This document shows, piece after piece, positions 23,342 to 31,388 of a stretch of DNA of 35,634 nt. The notes under the pieces were generated by a model. That model did not search any database and was not told the origin of the DNA. It saw nothing but the letters and a program-made list of their open reading frames with translations. The translations under genes and the position numbers were made by a program. This DNA is from Lachnospiraceae bacterium (lineage in GTDB: Bacteria > Bacillota > Clostridia > Lachnospirales > Lachnospiraceae): NCBI GenBank assembly GCA_024680595.1, contig JAILCB010000004.1, positions 1 through 35,634 of the forward strand. The letters are read 5' to 3'. Each line of letters opens with the position of its first letter. Within the stretch, counting starts at the first letter, position 1.

Positions 23342-24460
23342 ATGCAGAAAAATGTTCATATTGGCAGCACTGTGACCGGAGATGCTTATGATATAATCAT
23401 AGAGAATAATTTTGAGAGTATCATTCCCGAGCTTGAGAAGCTGGGGAGTCATGATAGACGAGTTCTTATAATTAGTGATACAAATGTAGCCCCGGTCTAC
23501 TTAGAAGAGCTTTCAAGGACTCTGGAGTCTTCCTTTAAGTCTGTTTATTCCCTTGTCCTTCCTGCAGGGGAGTCCTATAAAAATCTAGACCAGGTCCGGC
23601 TTGTCTTGAGCAGGCTTTTGGAATTAGAATTTGATAGGAAAGATTTCCTTGCTGCTCTGGGCGGGGGTGTTATTGGAGATCTGACAGGTTTTGCGGCTGC
23701 CATCTACAGGAGGGGGATTCGTTTCATTCAGATTCCCACTACATTACTTTCACAGACAGATAGCTCTATAGGCGGCAAAACTGGAGTTGATCTTGATTCC
23801 TATAAGAATATGGTAGGGGCCTTTCATCAGCCTTCATTGACCTATATTAATGTCGATACCTTGAATTCACTTTCACCTAGAGAATTCTCGGCCGGTATGG
23901 GGGAAATTATTAAACACGGCCTCATCAAGGATTCGGATTATTTGGATTTTGTCATATCAAATAAGGATGAAATCCTGGCCCACCAAAGTGATATTCTGGC
24001 AAGGATGATTGAGCGCAGCCTACAGATTAAAGCCCAGGTGGTGGAGGAGGATCCCAAAGAGCTGGGAATTCGAGCTATATTGAACTTCGGACATACAATT
24101 GGTCACGCTATCGAAAAATGGATGAATTTTTCCTTACTTCACGGGGAGTGTGTTTCGCTTGGTTCAATAGCCGCTGCATATATCTCTCTAAAACGGGGTT
24201 TCCTAAAACCGGAAGAATATGATAAAATCCATAATGTGTTTTCTGCCTTTTCATTACCCGTTTCCCTTATCGGACATCTAGGCGGTATTGCTGAGAATAA
24301 AGCCATTGAAGAGATTGTCAGGCTTACCAAATCCGATAAGAAGATGGATGGGGGTAAGGTCCGTTTTATCCTTCTCCAAGGGATTGGCAATGCCGTAATT
24401 GACAAATCCATTAGGGATGAGGAGATTGAAGAAGCTATTAAGAAAGGGATCCTGTCGTAA
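23342..24460 (+). CDS. aroB: 3-dehydroquinate synthase
   Basis: This 372-residue enzyme converts DAHP to 3-dehydroquinate in the shikimate pathway, using NAD+ and a divalent metal. Motifs are PAGESYKNLD (phosphate/substrate), GGGVIGDLTGFAAAIYRRG, PTTLLSQTDSSIGGKTGVD, the metal-binding region AGMGEIIKHG, and NFGHTIGHAIE. Length is normal. lspA begins 4 bp after its stop, so the two are co-transcribed. GAGGAGTT lies upstream of the ATG. Confidence 0.96.
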   Translation: MQKNVHIGSTVTGDAYDIIIENNFESIIPELEKLGSHDRRVLIISDTNVAPVYLEELSRTLESSFKSVYSLVLPAGESYKNLDQVRLVLSRLLELEFDRKDFLAALGGGVIGDLTGFAAAIYRRGIRFIQIPTTLLSQTDSSIGGKTGVDLDSYKNMVGAFHQPSLTYINVDTLNSLSPREFSAGMGEIIKHGLIKDSDYLDFVISNKDEILAHQSDILARMIERSLQIKAQVVEEDPKELGIRAILNFGHTIGHAIEKWMNFSLLHGECVSLGSIAAAYISLKRGFLKPEEYDKIHNVFSAFSLPVSLIGHLGGIAENKAIEEIVRLTKSDKKMDGGKVRFILLQGIGNAVIDKSIRDEEIEEAIKKGILS

Positions 24461-24463
24461 AGT

Positions 24464-25189
24464 ATGAAACCTGTTTTTCGATTTAGATATATAATAATTG
24501 ATTTTATTCTGATTGCCGGCTTTTTGTTTCTCGATCAATATACTAAGAACCTCGCCGTCCTATATTTGAAGGGAAATAAACCCATTCCCATTATTCGGGA
24601 TTTCCTTGTTCTGGAGTATCTGGAGAACAGGGGCGCCGCATTTGGTATGCTGCAGAATCAAAAGGTTTTCTTTCTGCTGATAGGAACAGTATTTGTGGCT
24701 CTAATGATCTTTGCCCTTTTTCGTCTGCCGACGACCCGAAAATACAGGATTCTCCGTTTCTTTATCTGTCTTATCACGGCGGGTGCGGCCGGGAACCTTA
24801 TTGACAGGGCTATGCTGGACTATGTTATTGACTTCATTTATGTAATCTACATTCATTTTCCGATTTTTAATGTGGCAGATATCTATGTCACAGTATCGGC
24901 GGCGGCCTTATTGATCCTGCTCCTTTTTGTTTACAAAGAGGAGGATTTGGATATGAAGAAAGCCAGGAATCCCAAGGTGCATTCCTCTATGCGGAGGGAT
25001 AAAGAGGAAAATTCGAATTCAGCGGCAGGTTCAACTCTGGCTACGGAAACAGCTAAGAAGGCAAAGAATGAGGCTGTCGAGGGAGTGCAGGCGTCAGAGG
25101 GTGGAGCTGCTGAATCTGCCAAAGCCGCTGAGGGTGATGAGGTAAAAAAGTCAGAGGCTTCTGAAGACAATAAGGCTGAGGACAATTAG
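24464..25189 (+). CDS. lspA: Lipoprotein signal peptidase with extended Ala/Glu tail
   Basis: This signal peptidase II removes lipoprotein signal peptides in the membrane. The catalytic aspartates are D114 (AAGNLIDR) and D139 (FNVADIYV), with four TM helices in residues 10-157 and the conserved NRGAAFG motif at 55-61. The protein is unusually long (241 residues against about 150-170). Residues 165-241 form a cytosolic Ala/Glu/Lys-rich, low-complexity tail, and the tail-coding DNA is duplicated beyond the stop codon. Confidence 0.95.
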   Translation: MKPVFRFRYIIIDFILIAGFLFLDQYTKNLAVLYLKGNKPIPIIRDFLVLEYLENRGAAFGMLQNQKVFFLLIGTVFVALMIFALFRLPTTRKYRILRFFICLITAGAAGNLIDRAMLDYVIDFIYVIYIHFPIFNVADIYVTVSAAALLILLLFVYKEEDLDMKKARNPKVHSSMRRDKEENSNSAAGSTLATETAKKAKNEAVEGVQASEGGAAESAKAAEGDEVKKSEASEDNKAEDN

Positions 25190-25375
25190 GCTAAAGAGGC
25201 TGGAGGGTCTGAGTCAGCCGAGGGAGTTCCTGAATCTGCCAAAGCCGCTGAGGGTGATGAGGAAAAAAGTCAGAAGCTTCTGAAGACAATAAGGCTGAGG
25301 ACAATTAGGCTAAAGAGGCTGGAGGGTCTGAGTCAGCTGAGGGAGTTCATTCGTTCGAGGGTGGAGCTGCTTGGA
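25079..25375 (+). repeat. Tandem duplication across the lspA stop codon
   Basis: The block GAATCTGCCAAAGCCGCTGA...GACAATTAG inside the lspA tail (25079-25189) is repeated at 25190-25307 and partly at 25308-25375, with a period of about 118 bp. Copy 2 is followed by a one-base deletion in its AAAAAA run relative to copy 1. Reading on from the TAG, the frame stays open with the same Ala/Glu composition until that deletion. Confidence 0.85.
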
Positions 25376-25475
25376 ATGAATATATAATACCAAACAAATG
25401 TTCTAATGTCAATCATGAAATTAGAATTATATCCTGATTTATAGAAATTATGAAATTACTCTTATTTGGGGAGCG

Positions 25476-26450
25476 TTGGGAGGAGCATTGGGAGATTATT
25501 TTGAGGAAGAGCTTCAGGAAGAAGATTTCGATAACGGGGATCAGGTGTCTCTTGTAGTATCTGAGGAAGAGGCAGGTACTCGTATTGATAAATATATATC
25601 TGACAAGGTAAAGGAATTATCCAGATCTCGGTGCGCAAAGCTTATTGAGACCGGCCAGGTTTTTCGCAATGAAGAGGTTGTCGGAAAGCCAAAATTCAGT
25701 GTCAGGGGCGGGGATTTGATTACAATTAGGCTCCCTGAGCCGGAGGAAATGGATATTCTTCCGGAAGATATTCCGCTCGAAATTCTCTATGAGGATTCGG
25801 ATGTATTAGTTATTAATAAGCCTAAAGGAATGGTTGTGCACCCTGCGCCGGGCCATTATTCCGGCACCCTGGTGAATGCCTTACTTTTCCACTGTAAGGA
25901 TTTATCCGGTATCAATGGGGTTCAACGGCCCGGAATTGTGCACCGTATTGATAGGGATACCACCGGCTCTCTTTTGGTTTGCAAAAATGATTTGGCCCAT
26001 CGCTCAATTGCGGACCAGCTCCATGTTCATTCCATCAAAAGGCAGTACCGGGCAATTGTTCATGGTCAAATCAATATGGATGGCAGGGTGGATGCGGCCA
26101 TTGGCAGGAGCCGTAAGGATAGGAAGCGGATGGCCGTGACTCCGGACGGCCGCAGGGCCGTTACTCATTATCATGTTCTGGCAAATTCCGGAAAGTTTAC
26201 CTATCTGGAATGTGAACTAGAGACGGGAAGGACCCATCAGATCCGAGTTCATCTTTCCCATATTGGGCATCCTGTGTTCGGAGATCCAGTATATGGCGGG
26301 GCGCATCCTGCCAGGGAAGAGGGACAGGCCCTGCATGCTATGACATTGGGCTTCCGCCAGCCCAGAACAGGCCAATATATTGAAGTAAGCGCACCCTTAC
26401 CGGATTATTTTCAGGAATTATTATCCAAATTATTTGGTATTAATGGATAG
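25476..26450 (+). CDS. rluD: RluD-type 23S rRNA pseudouridine synthase
   Basis: This protein is 324 residues from the TTG at 25476. An S4 RNA-binding domain (about 32-80) precedes the RluA-family catalytic domain, with the motif GIVHRIDRDTTGSLL and catalytic D159, VINKPKGMVVHPAPGH and GRTHQIRVHL. It probably modifies helix 69 or an equivalent site of 23S rRNA. Start choice is uncertain: GGGAGGAG also precedes a TTG at 25488, and the first 20 residues are acidic and non-conserved. It follows lspA after a repeat-filled spacer, the usual lspA-rluD order. Confidence 0.93.
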   Translation: MGGALGDYFEEELQEEDFDNGDQVSLVVSEEEAGTRIDKYISDKVKELSRSRCAKLIETGQVFRNEEVVGKPKFSVRGGDLITIRLPEPEEMDILPEDIPLEILYEDSDVLVINKPKGMVVHPAPGHYSGTLVNALLFHCKDLSGINGVQRPGIVHRIDRDTTGSLLVCKNDLAHRSIADQLHVHSIKRQYRAIVHGQINMDGRVDAAIGRSRKDRKRMAVTPDGRRAVTHYHVLANSGKFTYLECELETGRTHQIRVHLSHIGHPVFGDPVYGGAHPAREEGQALHAMTLGFRQPRTGQYIEVSAPLPDYFQELLSKLFGING

Positions 26451-26620
26451 ATTAATGGGATTAGAGACTTGAAATCGCTAAATGCACCCTTGCCGGATAA
26501 TATGAAATTAGAGGATAGATATATAGTTAAGAGACTGGCAATAATTGCACCATTACCGGATAATTTGGAATTAAAGGATAGATGGTCAGGTTTAAGAGAT
26601 TGGCAATAAAGGTCATTGTA
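26391..26620 (+). repeat. Degenerate tandem copies of the rluD 3' end
   Basis: The segment GCACCCTTACCGGATTAT in the last rluD codons (26391) recurs at 26484 (GCACCCTTGCCGGATAAT) and 26547 (GCACCATTACCGGATAAT), each followed by a similar GAATTA...GGATAGAT stretch. The copies lie past the stop and are not translated in frame. Confidence 0.7.
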
Positions 26621-26653
26621 CCTTGATAATAAAGGAAACGGAGGCAAATAATA

Positions 26654-27286
26654 ATGAAGTCAATAATTACTATAGGAAGGACATTTGGTTCGGGGGGCAG
26701 GGAGATAGGTGAAAAGCTTGCCGCTTATTATGGCATTAAATGCTATGATAAGGAGCTTTTGGCGAGGGCGGCGAAGGAGAGCGGACTGTGTGAGGAGGTT
26801 CTGACGGAACACGATGAGCGCTCCACCGGATCCTTTCTCTTTAATTTAGTAATGGATACCTATTCCTTCGGATATAATAATTCCTCCTTTGTAGATATGC
26901 CGGTGTCCCATAAGGTTTTTCTGGCTCAGTTTGACGCAATAAAGAAGATTGCGGAGGACGGGCCCTGTGTAATTGTGGGAAGATGCGCGGACTATGCACT
27001 GCAGGATTTTTCGAATGTTTTGAATATTTTTATATACGGAAAGAAGGAAGAGAGGATTAAACGGATTATGGAGCGCTTCTCCGATATTGATTCTCCTGAT
27101 AAGGCCTGGGACATGATTCGGAAAAAGGATAAGCAGAGGCGGAGCTACTATGATTATTATTCCACCAAGAAATGGGGGCATGTGAGCACCTATGATCTTT
27201 CCATTGATTCCGCTGTTTTAGGGATAGAGGGAACGGTAAAGCTGCTGACCCAGTTCATTGATGATAAGGAGGCCCTTTCGGACTAG
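26654..27286 (+). CDS. Cytidylate kinase-like protein
   Basis: This 210-residue P-loop kinase belongs to the cytidylate-kinase-like (PF13189-type) family. Its nucleotide loop is GRTFGSGGREIG (residues 8-19), followed by YDKELLARAA, CVIVGRCADYAL, and the arginine-rich lid RIKRIMERFSD. It is commonly found as an extra CMP-kinase homologue in Clostridia. The actual substrate is not certain. GGAGGC precedes the ATG. It ends the plus run before the convergent permease gene. Confidence 0.88.
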   Translation: MKSIITIGRTFGSGGREIGEKLAAYYGIKCYDKELLARAAKESGLCEEVLTEHDERSTGSFLFNLVMDTYSFGYNNSSFVDMPVSHKVFLAQFDAIKKIAEDGPCVIVGRCADYALQDFSNVLNIFIYGKKEERIKRIMERFSDIDSPDKAWDMIRKKDKQRRSYYDYYSTKKWGHVSTYDLSIDSAVLGIEGTVKLLTQFIDDKEALSD

Positions 27287-27373
27287 AAGGGTGTTAGGAA
27301 TTTAATAAGGAAGCTCATCTAAACAAATATGGATATGGATTAAGCGGTTTGGAGCTTGGGAGATATAATCGAT

Positions 27374-27405
27374 TTCCCGGGGCAGTTATTGGCCCCGGGA
27401 ATTTA
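27374..27405 (+). terminator. GC-rich terminator-like hairpin after cytidylate kinase-like gene
   Basis: TTCCCGGGGC (27374-27383) pairs perfectly with GCCCCGGGAA (27392-27401) around an 8-nt loop, followed by TTTATT. The T-run is short, so it may be only partly effective. Confidence 0.75.
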
Positions 27406-27477
27406 TTGGGCTTATGGTGCTTTGAATGTCATTCTCTTAGCTAAGGGAATCGTCGTTTTTGGCCATTGGGGCAATTC

Positions 27478-27760
27478 TATAGGCCAGGGGTACGGTCATT
27501 CTTGTCCATGGGTTCATCTTTTTTGAACCGTAGAATCGTCGCTCTTGTCTATGGGTTCATCTTTTTAGAACCGGAGAATCGTCGCTCTTGTCCATGGGTT
27601 CATCATTTTAGAACCGGAGAATCATCGCTCTTGTCCATGGGTTCATCCTTTATGTTAGGGGAATCGTCACTCTTGTCCATGGGTTTACCCTTTAGGCCTG
27701 GGGTATCGCTATTTTTGTCCATAGGATCAACCTTTAGGTCTGGTGTATCGTCCTTATTAT
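27478..27760 (-). repeat. 42-bp tandem repeat across the 3' end of the permease gene
   Basis: On the minus strand the unit GATGAACCCATGGACAAGAG...GATTCTCCGGTTCTAAAA encodes DEPMDKSDDSP(V)LK. Three to four copies are in frame at the C-terminus of the permease, and at least three more continue past the TGA at 27603-27605 out of frame. Indels between units account for the frame loss. Confidence 0.9.
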
Positions 27761-29150
27761 CCGAAGGGGAAGAGTTTCCCTCCCATGCCTTCTCTTTTTC
27801 CGGGTCCTCTTTATTGGCCTTGCGGTCGATTTTGTTAATGATTCTCGAAATAAGCTTCTTTCTTTCGCCGATGCCCCTTTTATGTTTGATGACATTTGCC
27901 TTCTTTTTGGAATTTTTATCTTCTAAGGGCAGTTCATCTGCCTTTAGATAATTGTCGGTATTGGTGGACAAACCTCTTTTGGCCAATTTTTTATTGACCT
28001 GATGACCGATCTCATAATATATGATGGCGCATATAGGAGTCCCGAGATACATACCGGGAACTCCGAACAGACCGCCGCCCACCAGAATGGCAGTTAGAAC
28101 CCAGAATCCGGAAAGTCCCATGGAATCGCCAAATAGCTTAGGTTTAATAATATTTCCGTCACATTGCTGCAAAACGACAATCATTATGGCAAAGTAGACG
28201 GCCTTAATGGGATCAATAATCAAAATGATAAGTGCACAGGGGACGCCTCCCATAAAGGGGCCGAAAAAGGGGATGATATTGGTAATTCCCACCACAAGGC
28301 TGACCAGCACCGGATAAGGAATCTGCAGGACCATACAGGCTATAAAACATATCATACCAATTAGGAAAGAGTCTACAATGGAACTGATGATATAGCGGTT
28401 AAAGGTATTATTGATATAGAATACTTCATCGATAATATCCTGGGCCGTATCCTCTGAACTGAAAGCGAAGATCATTTTTCTGGAAACAGCCAGAAAGTGT
28501 TCTTTAGAAAGCAGGATATAGACGGCAAAAATCAGGCCTAATATTAAGTTCATAAGGAATGAAAGACTCTTTAGAATTCCTGAGGTAACGGAGGAGGCTA
28601 TTTGATTGACATAGGGAAGGGCGCTTTCAATGGCCTCATTGGTCCGGCTATATAATTTGGGCAGATACTCATTTGCCCATCCGTTTAATGTTGGATTTTC
28701 CTTGACCAGATCGTCCAGCCAGGAACGCAGGCTGTCCATGTAGCCGGTGATTTTGTCTATACTTAATAGACTGCGCAGACTGTTTAAGCTGGTAATTAGC
28801 TGTGGCACCACCAGCCGAAGGAACAGGGCTAAAACAGCCAATACAAATACAACGAGTAATGCAACCGAAATTTTTCGGATATTACGGCGTCCACGCAAAC
28901 CGGGCCGGATATTCATTTTTTGACAGACCATGGGAAGGGCCTTTTTCTCAAGCCAATTTAGAATGGGATTCAAGAGATAAGCCAAAACAAAGCCATAAAT
29001 GACCGGTTTTAAAACGCCTAATATAAATGCCAGAAATGAGGTAATTGATTGAATATTAAAAATGACATAGGCCATGATAATACTGGCCAGGATGACGAGG
29101 AAAGCGGTGACCCCCCATAAAAAATATTTTTTATTAAAGTGTAATTTCAT
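27603..29150 (-). CDS. AI-2E (YtvI/PerM)-family membrane permease
   Basis: This 515-residue protein has about 8 TM segments in residues 1-385 and the AI-2E/PerM signatures: a first helix after MKLHFNKKYFLW, PVIYGFVLAYLLNPILNWLE, a central periplasmic/coiled part (about 125-185) and GITNIIPFFGPFMGGVP near the end. Members export small molecules or act as Na+/H+ antiporters; the role here is unknown. The start at 29150 is chosen because AAGGGG lies 4 nt upstream. The last 45 residues are PMDK repeats produced by tandem duplication. Confidence 0.92.
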   Translation of the reverse strand: MKLHFNKKYFLWGVTAFLVILASIIMAYVIFNIQSITSFLAFILGVLKPVIYGFVLAYLLNPILNWLEKKALPMVCQKMNIRPGLRGRRNIRKISVALLVVFVLAVLALFLRLVVPQLITSLNSLRSLLSIDKITGYMDSLRSWLDDLVKENPTLNGWANEYLPKLYSRTNEAIESALPYVNQIASSVTSGILKSLSFLMNLILGLIFAVYILLSKEHFLAVSRKMIFAFSSEDTAQDIIDEVFYINNTFNRYIISSIVDSFLIGMICFIACMVLQIPYPVLVSLVVGITNIIPFFGPFMGGVPCALIILIIDPIKAVYFAIMIVVLQQCDGNIIKPKLFGDSMGLSGFWVLTAILVGGGLFGVPGMYLGTPICAIIYYEIGHQVNKKLAKRGLSTNTDNYLKADELPLEDKNSKKKANVIKHKRGIGERKKLISRIINKIDRKANKEDPEKEKAWEGNSSPSDNKDDTPDLKVDPMDKNSDTPGLKGKPMDKSDDSPNIKDEPMDKSDDSPVLK

Positions 29151-29274
29151 AAATCCCCTTTGCAAAAAACAAATTATATGGCAATATATCCTTATATAAT
29201 GATATAAAGATACCGCCGATTTTAAAACATGAGCATATTATAGCATAAATGAAGAAAAAAGGAGGAAAATATAA

Positions 29275-30939
29275 ATGTCTGAAAATATAAATCCTATCTT
29301 TGTGGTGGGGCACAAAAATCCTGATACAGATTCCATCTGTTCGGCCATTGCCTACGCGAATTTGAAAAATCAGATTTCTGACAAGGAGTATGTGCCCTGT
29401 AGGGCAGGCGATATTAGCAATGAGACTAAATTTGTTTTGCAGCGCTTTCATATGCCTGACCCGATGCTGATCAAGGATGTCAGAACCCAGATTCGGGATA
29501 TGGATTATCGTCGTATAGATGGACTTAGTGAGGATGTATCCTTAAAGGATGCCTGGAAATTGATGAGGGATGAGAACGTTGTGACCCTGCCGGTGACCAA
29601 GGGAACTCATCTGGAGGGTGTTATAGCCATGGCGGACATCGTCAAGTCCTACATGGATGTCCTGGATTCCAGGATTCTGACGGATGCCCATACCTGCTAC
29701 CGCAATATTGTAGAGACCCTGGATGGCAAGATGGTGGTTGGCGATATTAATGAATTTGCCGAAAAGGGTAAAGTTCTAATTGCGGCCGGAACGCCTGAGG
29801 TGGTCGAGAACTATATTGAGGAAGGGGACATCATTCTGCTGGGAAACCGTTATGACGTACAGCTCTGTGCCATTGAGATGAATGCCAGCTGTCTCATCGT
29901 ATGCGGAGGATCGGATGTCACCAAATCCATACAGAAGCAGGCAATTGCCAATAATTGTAAGATCATTACCTCGCCTCATGACACCTATACAGCGGCCAGG
30001 CTTATCAATCAGAGTATGCCTATTAGCCATTTCATGAGGGGGACGGATCTGGTTCTATTCCATTTGAATGATTATATTGATGATGTACAGCTGGTTATGT
30101 CCAAGGAGCGTCACCGTTATTTCCCTGTTCTGGATGAAAAGAACCAATATGCAGGCATTATTTCCCGCCGTAATTTCCTGGGAGCCCACAAGAAGCAGCT
30201 GGTTTTGGTGGATCATAATGAAATGAGCCAGGCCGTGAACGGGGCGGATTCGGCAGAAATTCTGGAAATCATTGATCACCACAGGCTGGGTACAATTCAG
30301 ACAACAGGACCCGTTTTCTTCCGTAACCAGCCTTTAGGCTGTACCTGTACCATTATCTATCAGATGTATAGGGAGAATGGTATCAAGATTGAGCCGAAGA
30401 TTGCCGGTATACTCTGTTCAGCTATTATTTCAGACACCCTCTTATTCCGTTCACCTACCTGTACGGAGGTGGATAAGGAGGCGGCCAAAATGCTGGCGGA
30501 AATTGCAGGAATCCGTCTGGAGCCCTATGCAAAGGAGATGTTCAAGGCGGGCAGCGACCTGTCCAGCAAGTCTCCGGAAGAAATTATTCATCAGGACTAT
30601 AAGAGGTTCACAATCCATGACCGTGCGGTCTGTATCGGACAGATAAGCGGTATGTCCACAGAGGATTTGGAAAAGACCGGGGAGAGTATCCGGGAGGAGC
30701 TTCAGAAAACGCTGAAAGAGGATAAGATTGACGATATTTTCTTCCTATTGACGAATATTCTGGATGAGTCCAGCGGGGTCATGGGGGTTGGCCTGGAGGC
30801 GGAGGAAGCCCTGCGCCGGGCATTTAAGGTCGAGCCCCAGGAGAATGGTATATTCCTGCTGAGGGGGGTGGTTTCCCGAAAGAAGCAGTTCCTGCCGGCC
30901 ATCGATGATGCCTTCCAGAGAATAGACAGTGAGTCTTGA
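29275..30939 (+). CDS. Manganese-dependent inorganic pyrophosphatase with CBS/DRTGG region
   Basis: This 554-residue family II (DHH) PPase opens with VVGHKNPDTDS (H13, D17, D19). A regulatory insert follows, with a CBS pair (about 70-125 and 250-305) around a DRTGG-like region (about 130-245). The catalytic half resumes with VLVDHNEMSQAV and EIIDHHRLG, and a DHHA2 domain lies at the C-terminus. It hydrolyses PPi and is probably controlled by adenine nucleotides binding the CBS domains. Its presence beside a PPi-dependent phosphofructokinase pathway is notable, as the two compete for PPi. AAAGGAGGAAA precedes the ATG. Confidence 0.94.
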   Translation: MSENINPIFVVGHKNPDTDSICSAIAYANLKNQISDKEYVPCRAGDISNETKFVLQRFHMPDPMLIKDVRTQIRDMDYRRIDGLSEDVSLKDAWKLMRDENVVTLPVTKGTHLEGVIAMADIVKSYMDVLDSRILTDAHTCYRNIVETLDGKMVVGDINEFAEKGKVLIAAGTPEVVENYIEEGDIILLGNRYDVQLCAIEMNASCLIVCGGSDVTKSIQKQAIANNCKIITSPHDTYTAARLINQSMPISHFMRGTDLVLFHLNDYIDDVQLVMSKERHRYFPVLDEKNQYAGIISRRNFLGAHKKQLVLVDHNEMSQAVNGADSAEILEIIDHHRLGTIQTTGPVFFRNQPLGCTCTIIYQMYRENGIKIEPKIAGILCSAIISDTLLFRSPTCTEVDKEAAKMLAEIAGIRLEPYAKEMFKAGSDLSSKSPEEIIHQDYKRFTIHDRAVCIGQISGMSTEDLEKTGESIREELQKTLKEDKIDDIFFLLTNILDESSGVMGVGLEAEEALRRAFKVEPQENGIFLLRGVVSRKKQFLPAIDDAFQRIDSES

Positions 30940-30982
30940 GCTTACAGTATAGGGACGATAAAAAGAATCCATGTGACCAATT

Positions 30983-31009
30983 GCCGGGGCGGACAAGATC
31001 CGCCCCGGC
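30983..31009 (+). terminator. GC-rich hairpin after pyrophosphatase gene, with a degenerate second copy
   Basis: GCCGGGGCGGA (30983-30993) pairs perfectly with TCCGCCCCGGC (30999-31009). There is no immediate T-run, but a degenerate copy of the whole segment (TTGCCGG...GGCATGTAGA) follows at about 31046-31088. Confidence 0.7.
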
Positions 31010-31135
31010 GGCATGTAGAAGGTAAAAAAGGGACTTATTATATTTTGCCGGGGGTGCTCAAATTCTGCTCCAGTGGCATGTAGAGGGTTAACAGGATTTC
31101 TTGTAGTCATTAGCTGAAATCAAATAGTATTATTG

Positions 31136-31178
31136 GGATAGGTTTACATAATAAATTTATGTAAACCTATCCTTTTTT
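31136..31178 (+). terminator. Palindrome family member 2 with T-run (terminator-like)
   Basis: A 16-bp stem (31136-31151 with 31157-31172) encloses TAAAT, and TTTTTT (31173-31178) follows. Its inner 25 bp (31142-31166; arms GTTTACATAA / TTATGTAAAC) match the sites at 16478 and 33006. It can serve as the terminator for the pyrophosphatase unit. Confidence 0.75.
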
Positions 31179-31268
31179 CTTGCCATGAGCCTTTGGCATT
31201 AGCCTATAATCAAAGGTCGTCAGACCTGAGGCGGGGAGCAGGCCGGAATCGCGTCCGGAGTACAGCAA

Positions 31269-31364
31269 TAATCAATTGTCCTCCGACAAATATCTAACAG
31301 CGGCCTTCTCAGCTTCCGTACCGGCAAAGTAGTGGGTGGTAGAAGTAATGTGGAGGGATCCATA
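31269..31364 (-). pseudogene. Duplicated 3' end of the Xer-like recombinase gene
   Basis: This segment of about 95 bp closely resembles 31386-31481, the end of the recombinase gene. With a one-base frameshift it reads ITSTTHYFAGTEAEKAAVRYLSEDN-stop on the minus strand, retaining the catalytic tyrosine. No upstream part of a second gene is left. The period between copies is 117 bp. Confidence 0.85.
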
Positions 31365-31388
31365 ACAATGGAATTTGCCGAAATCTAA

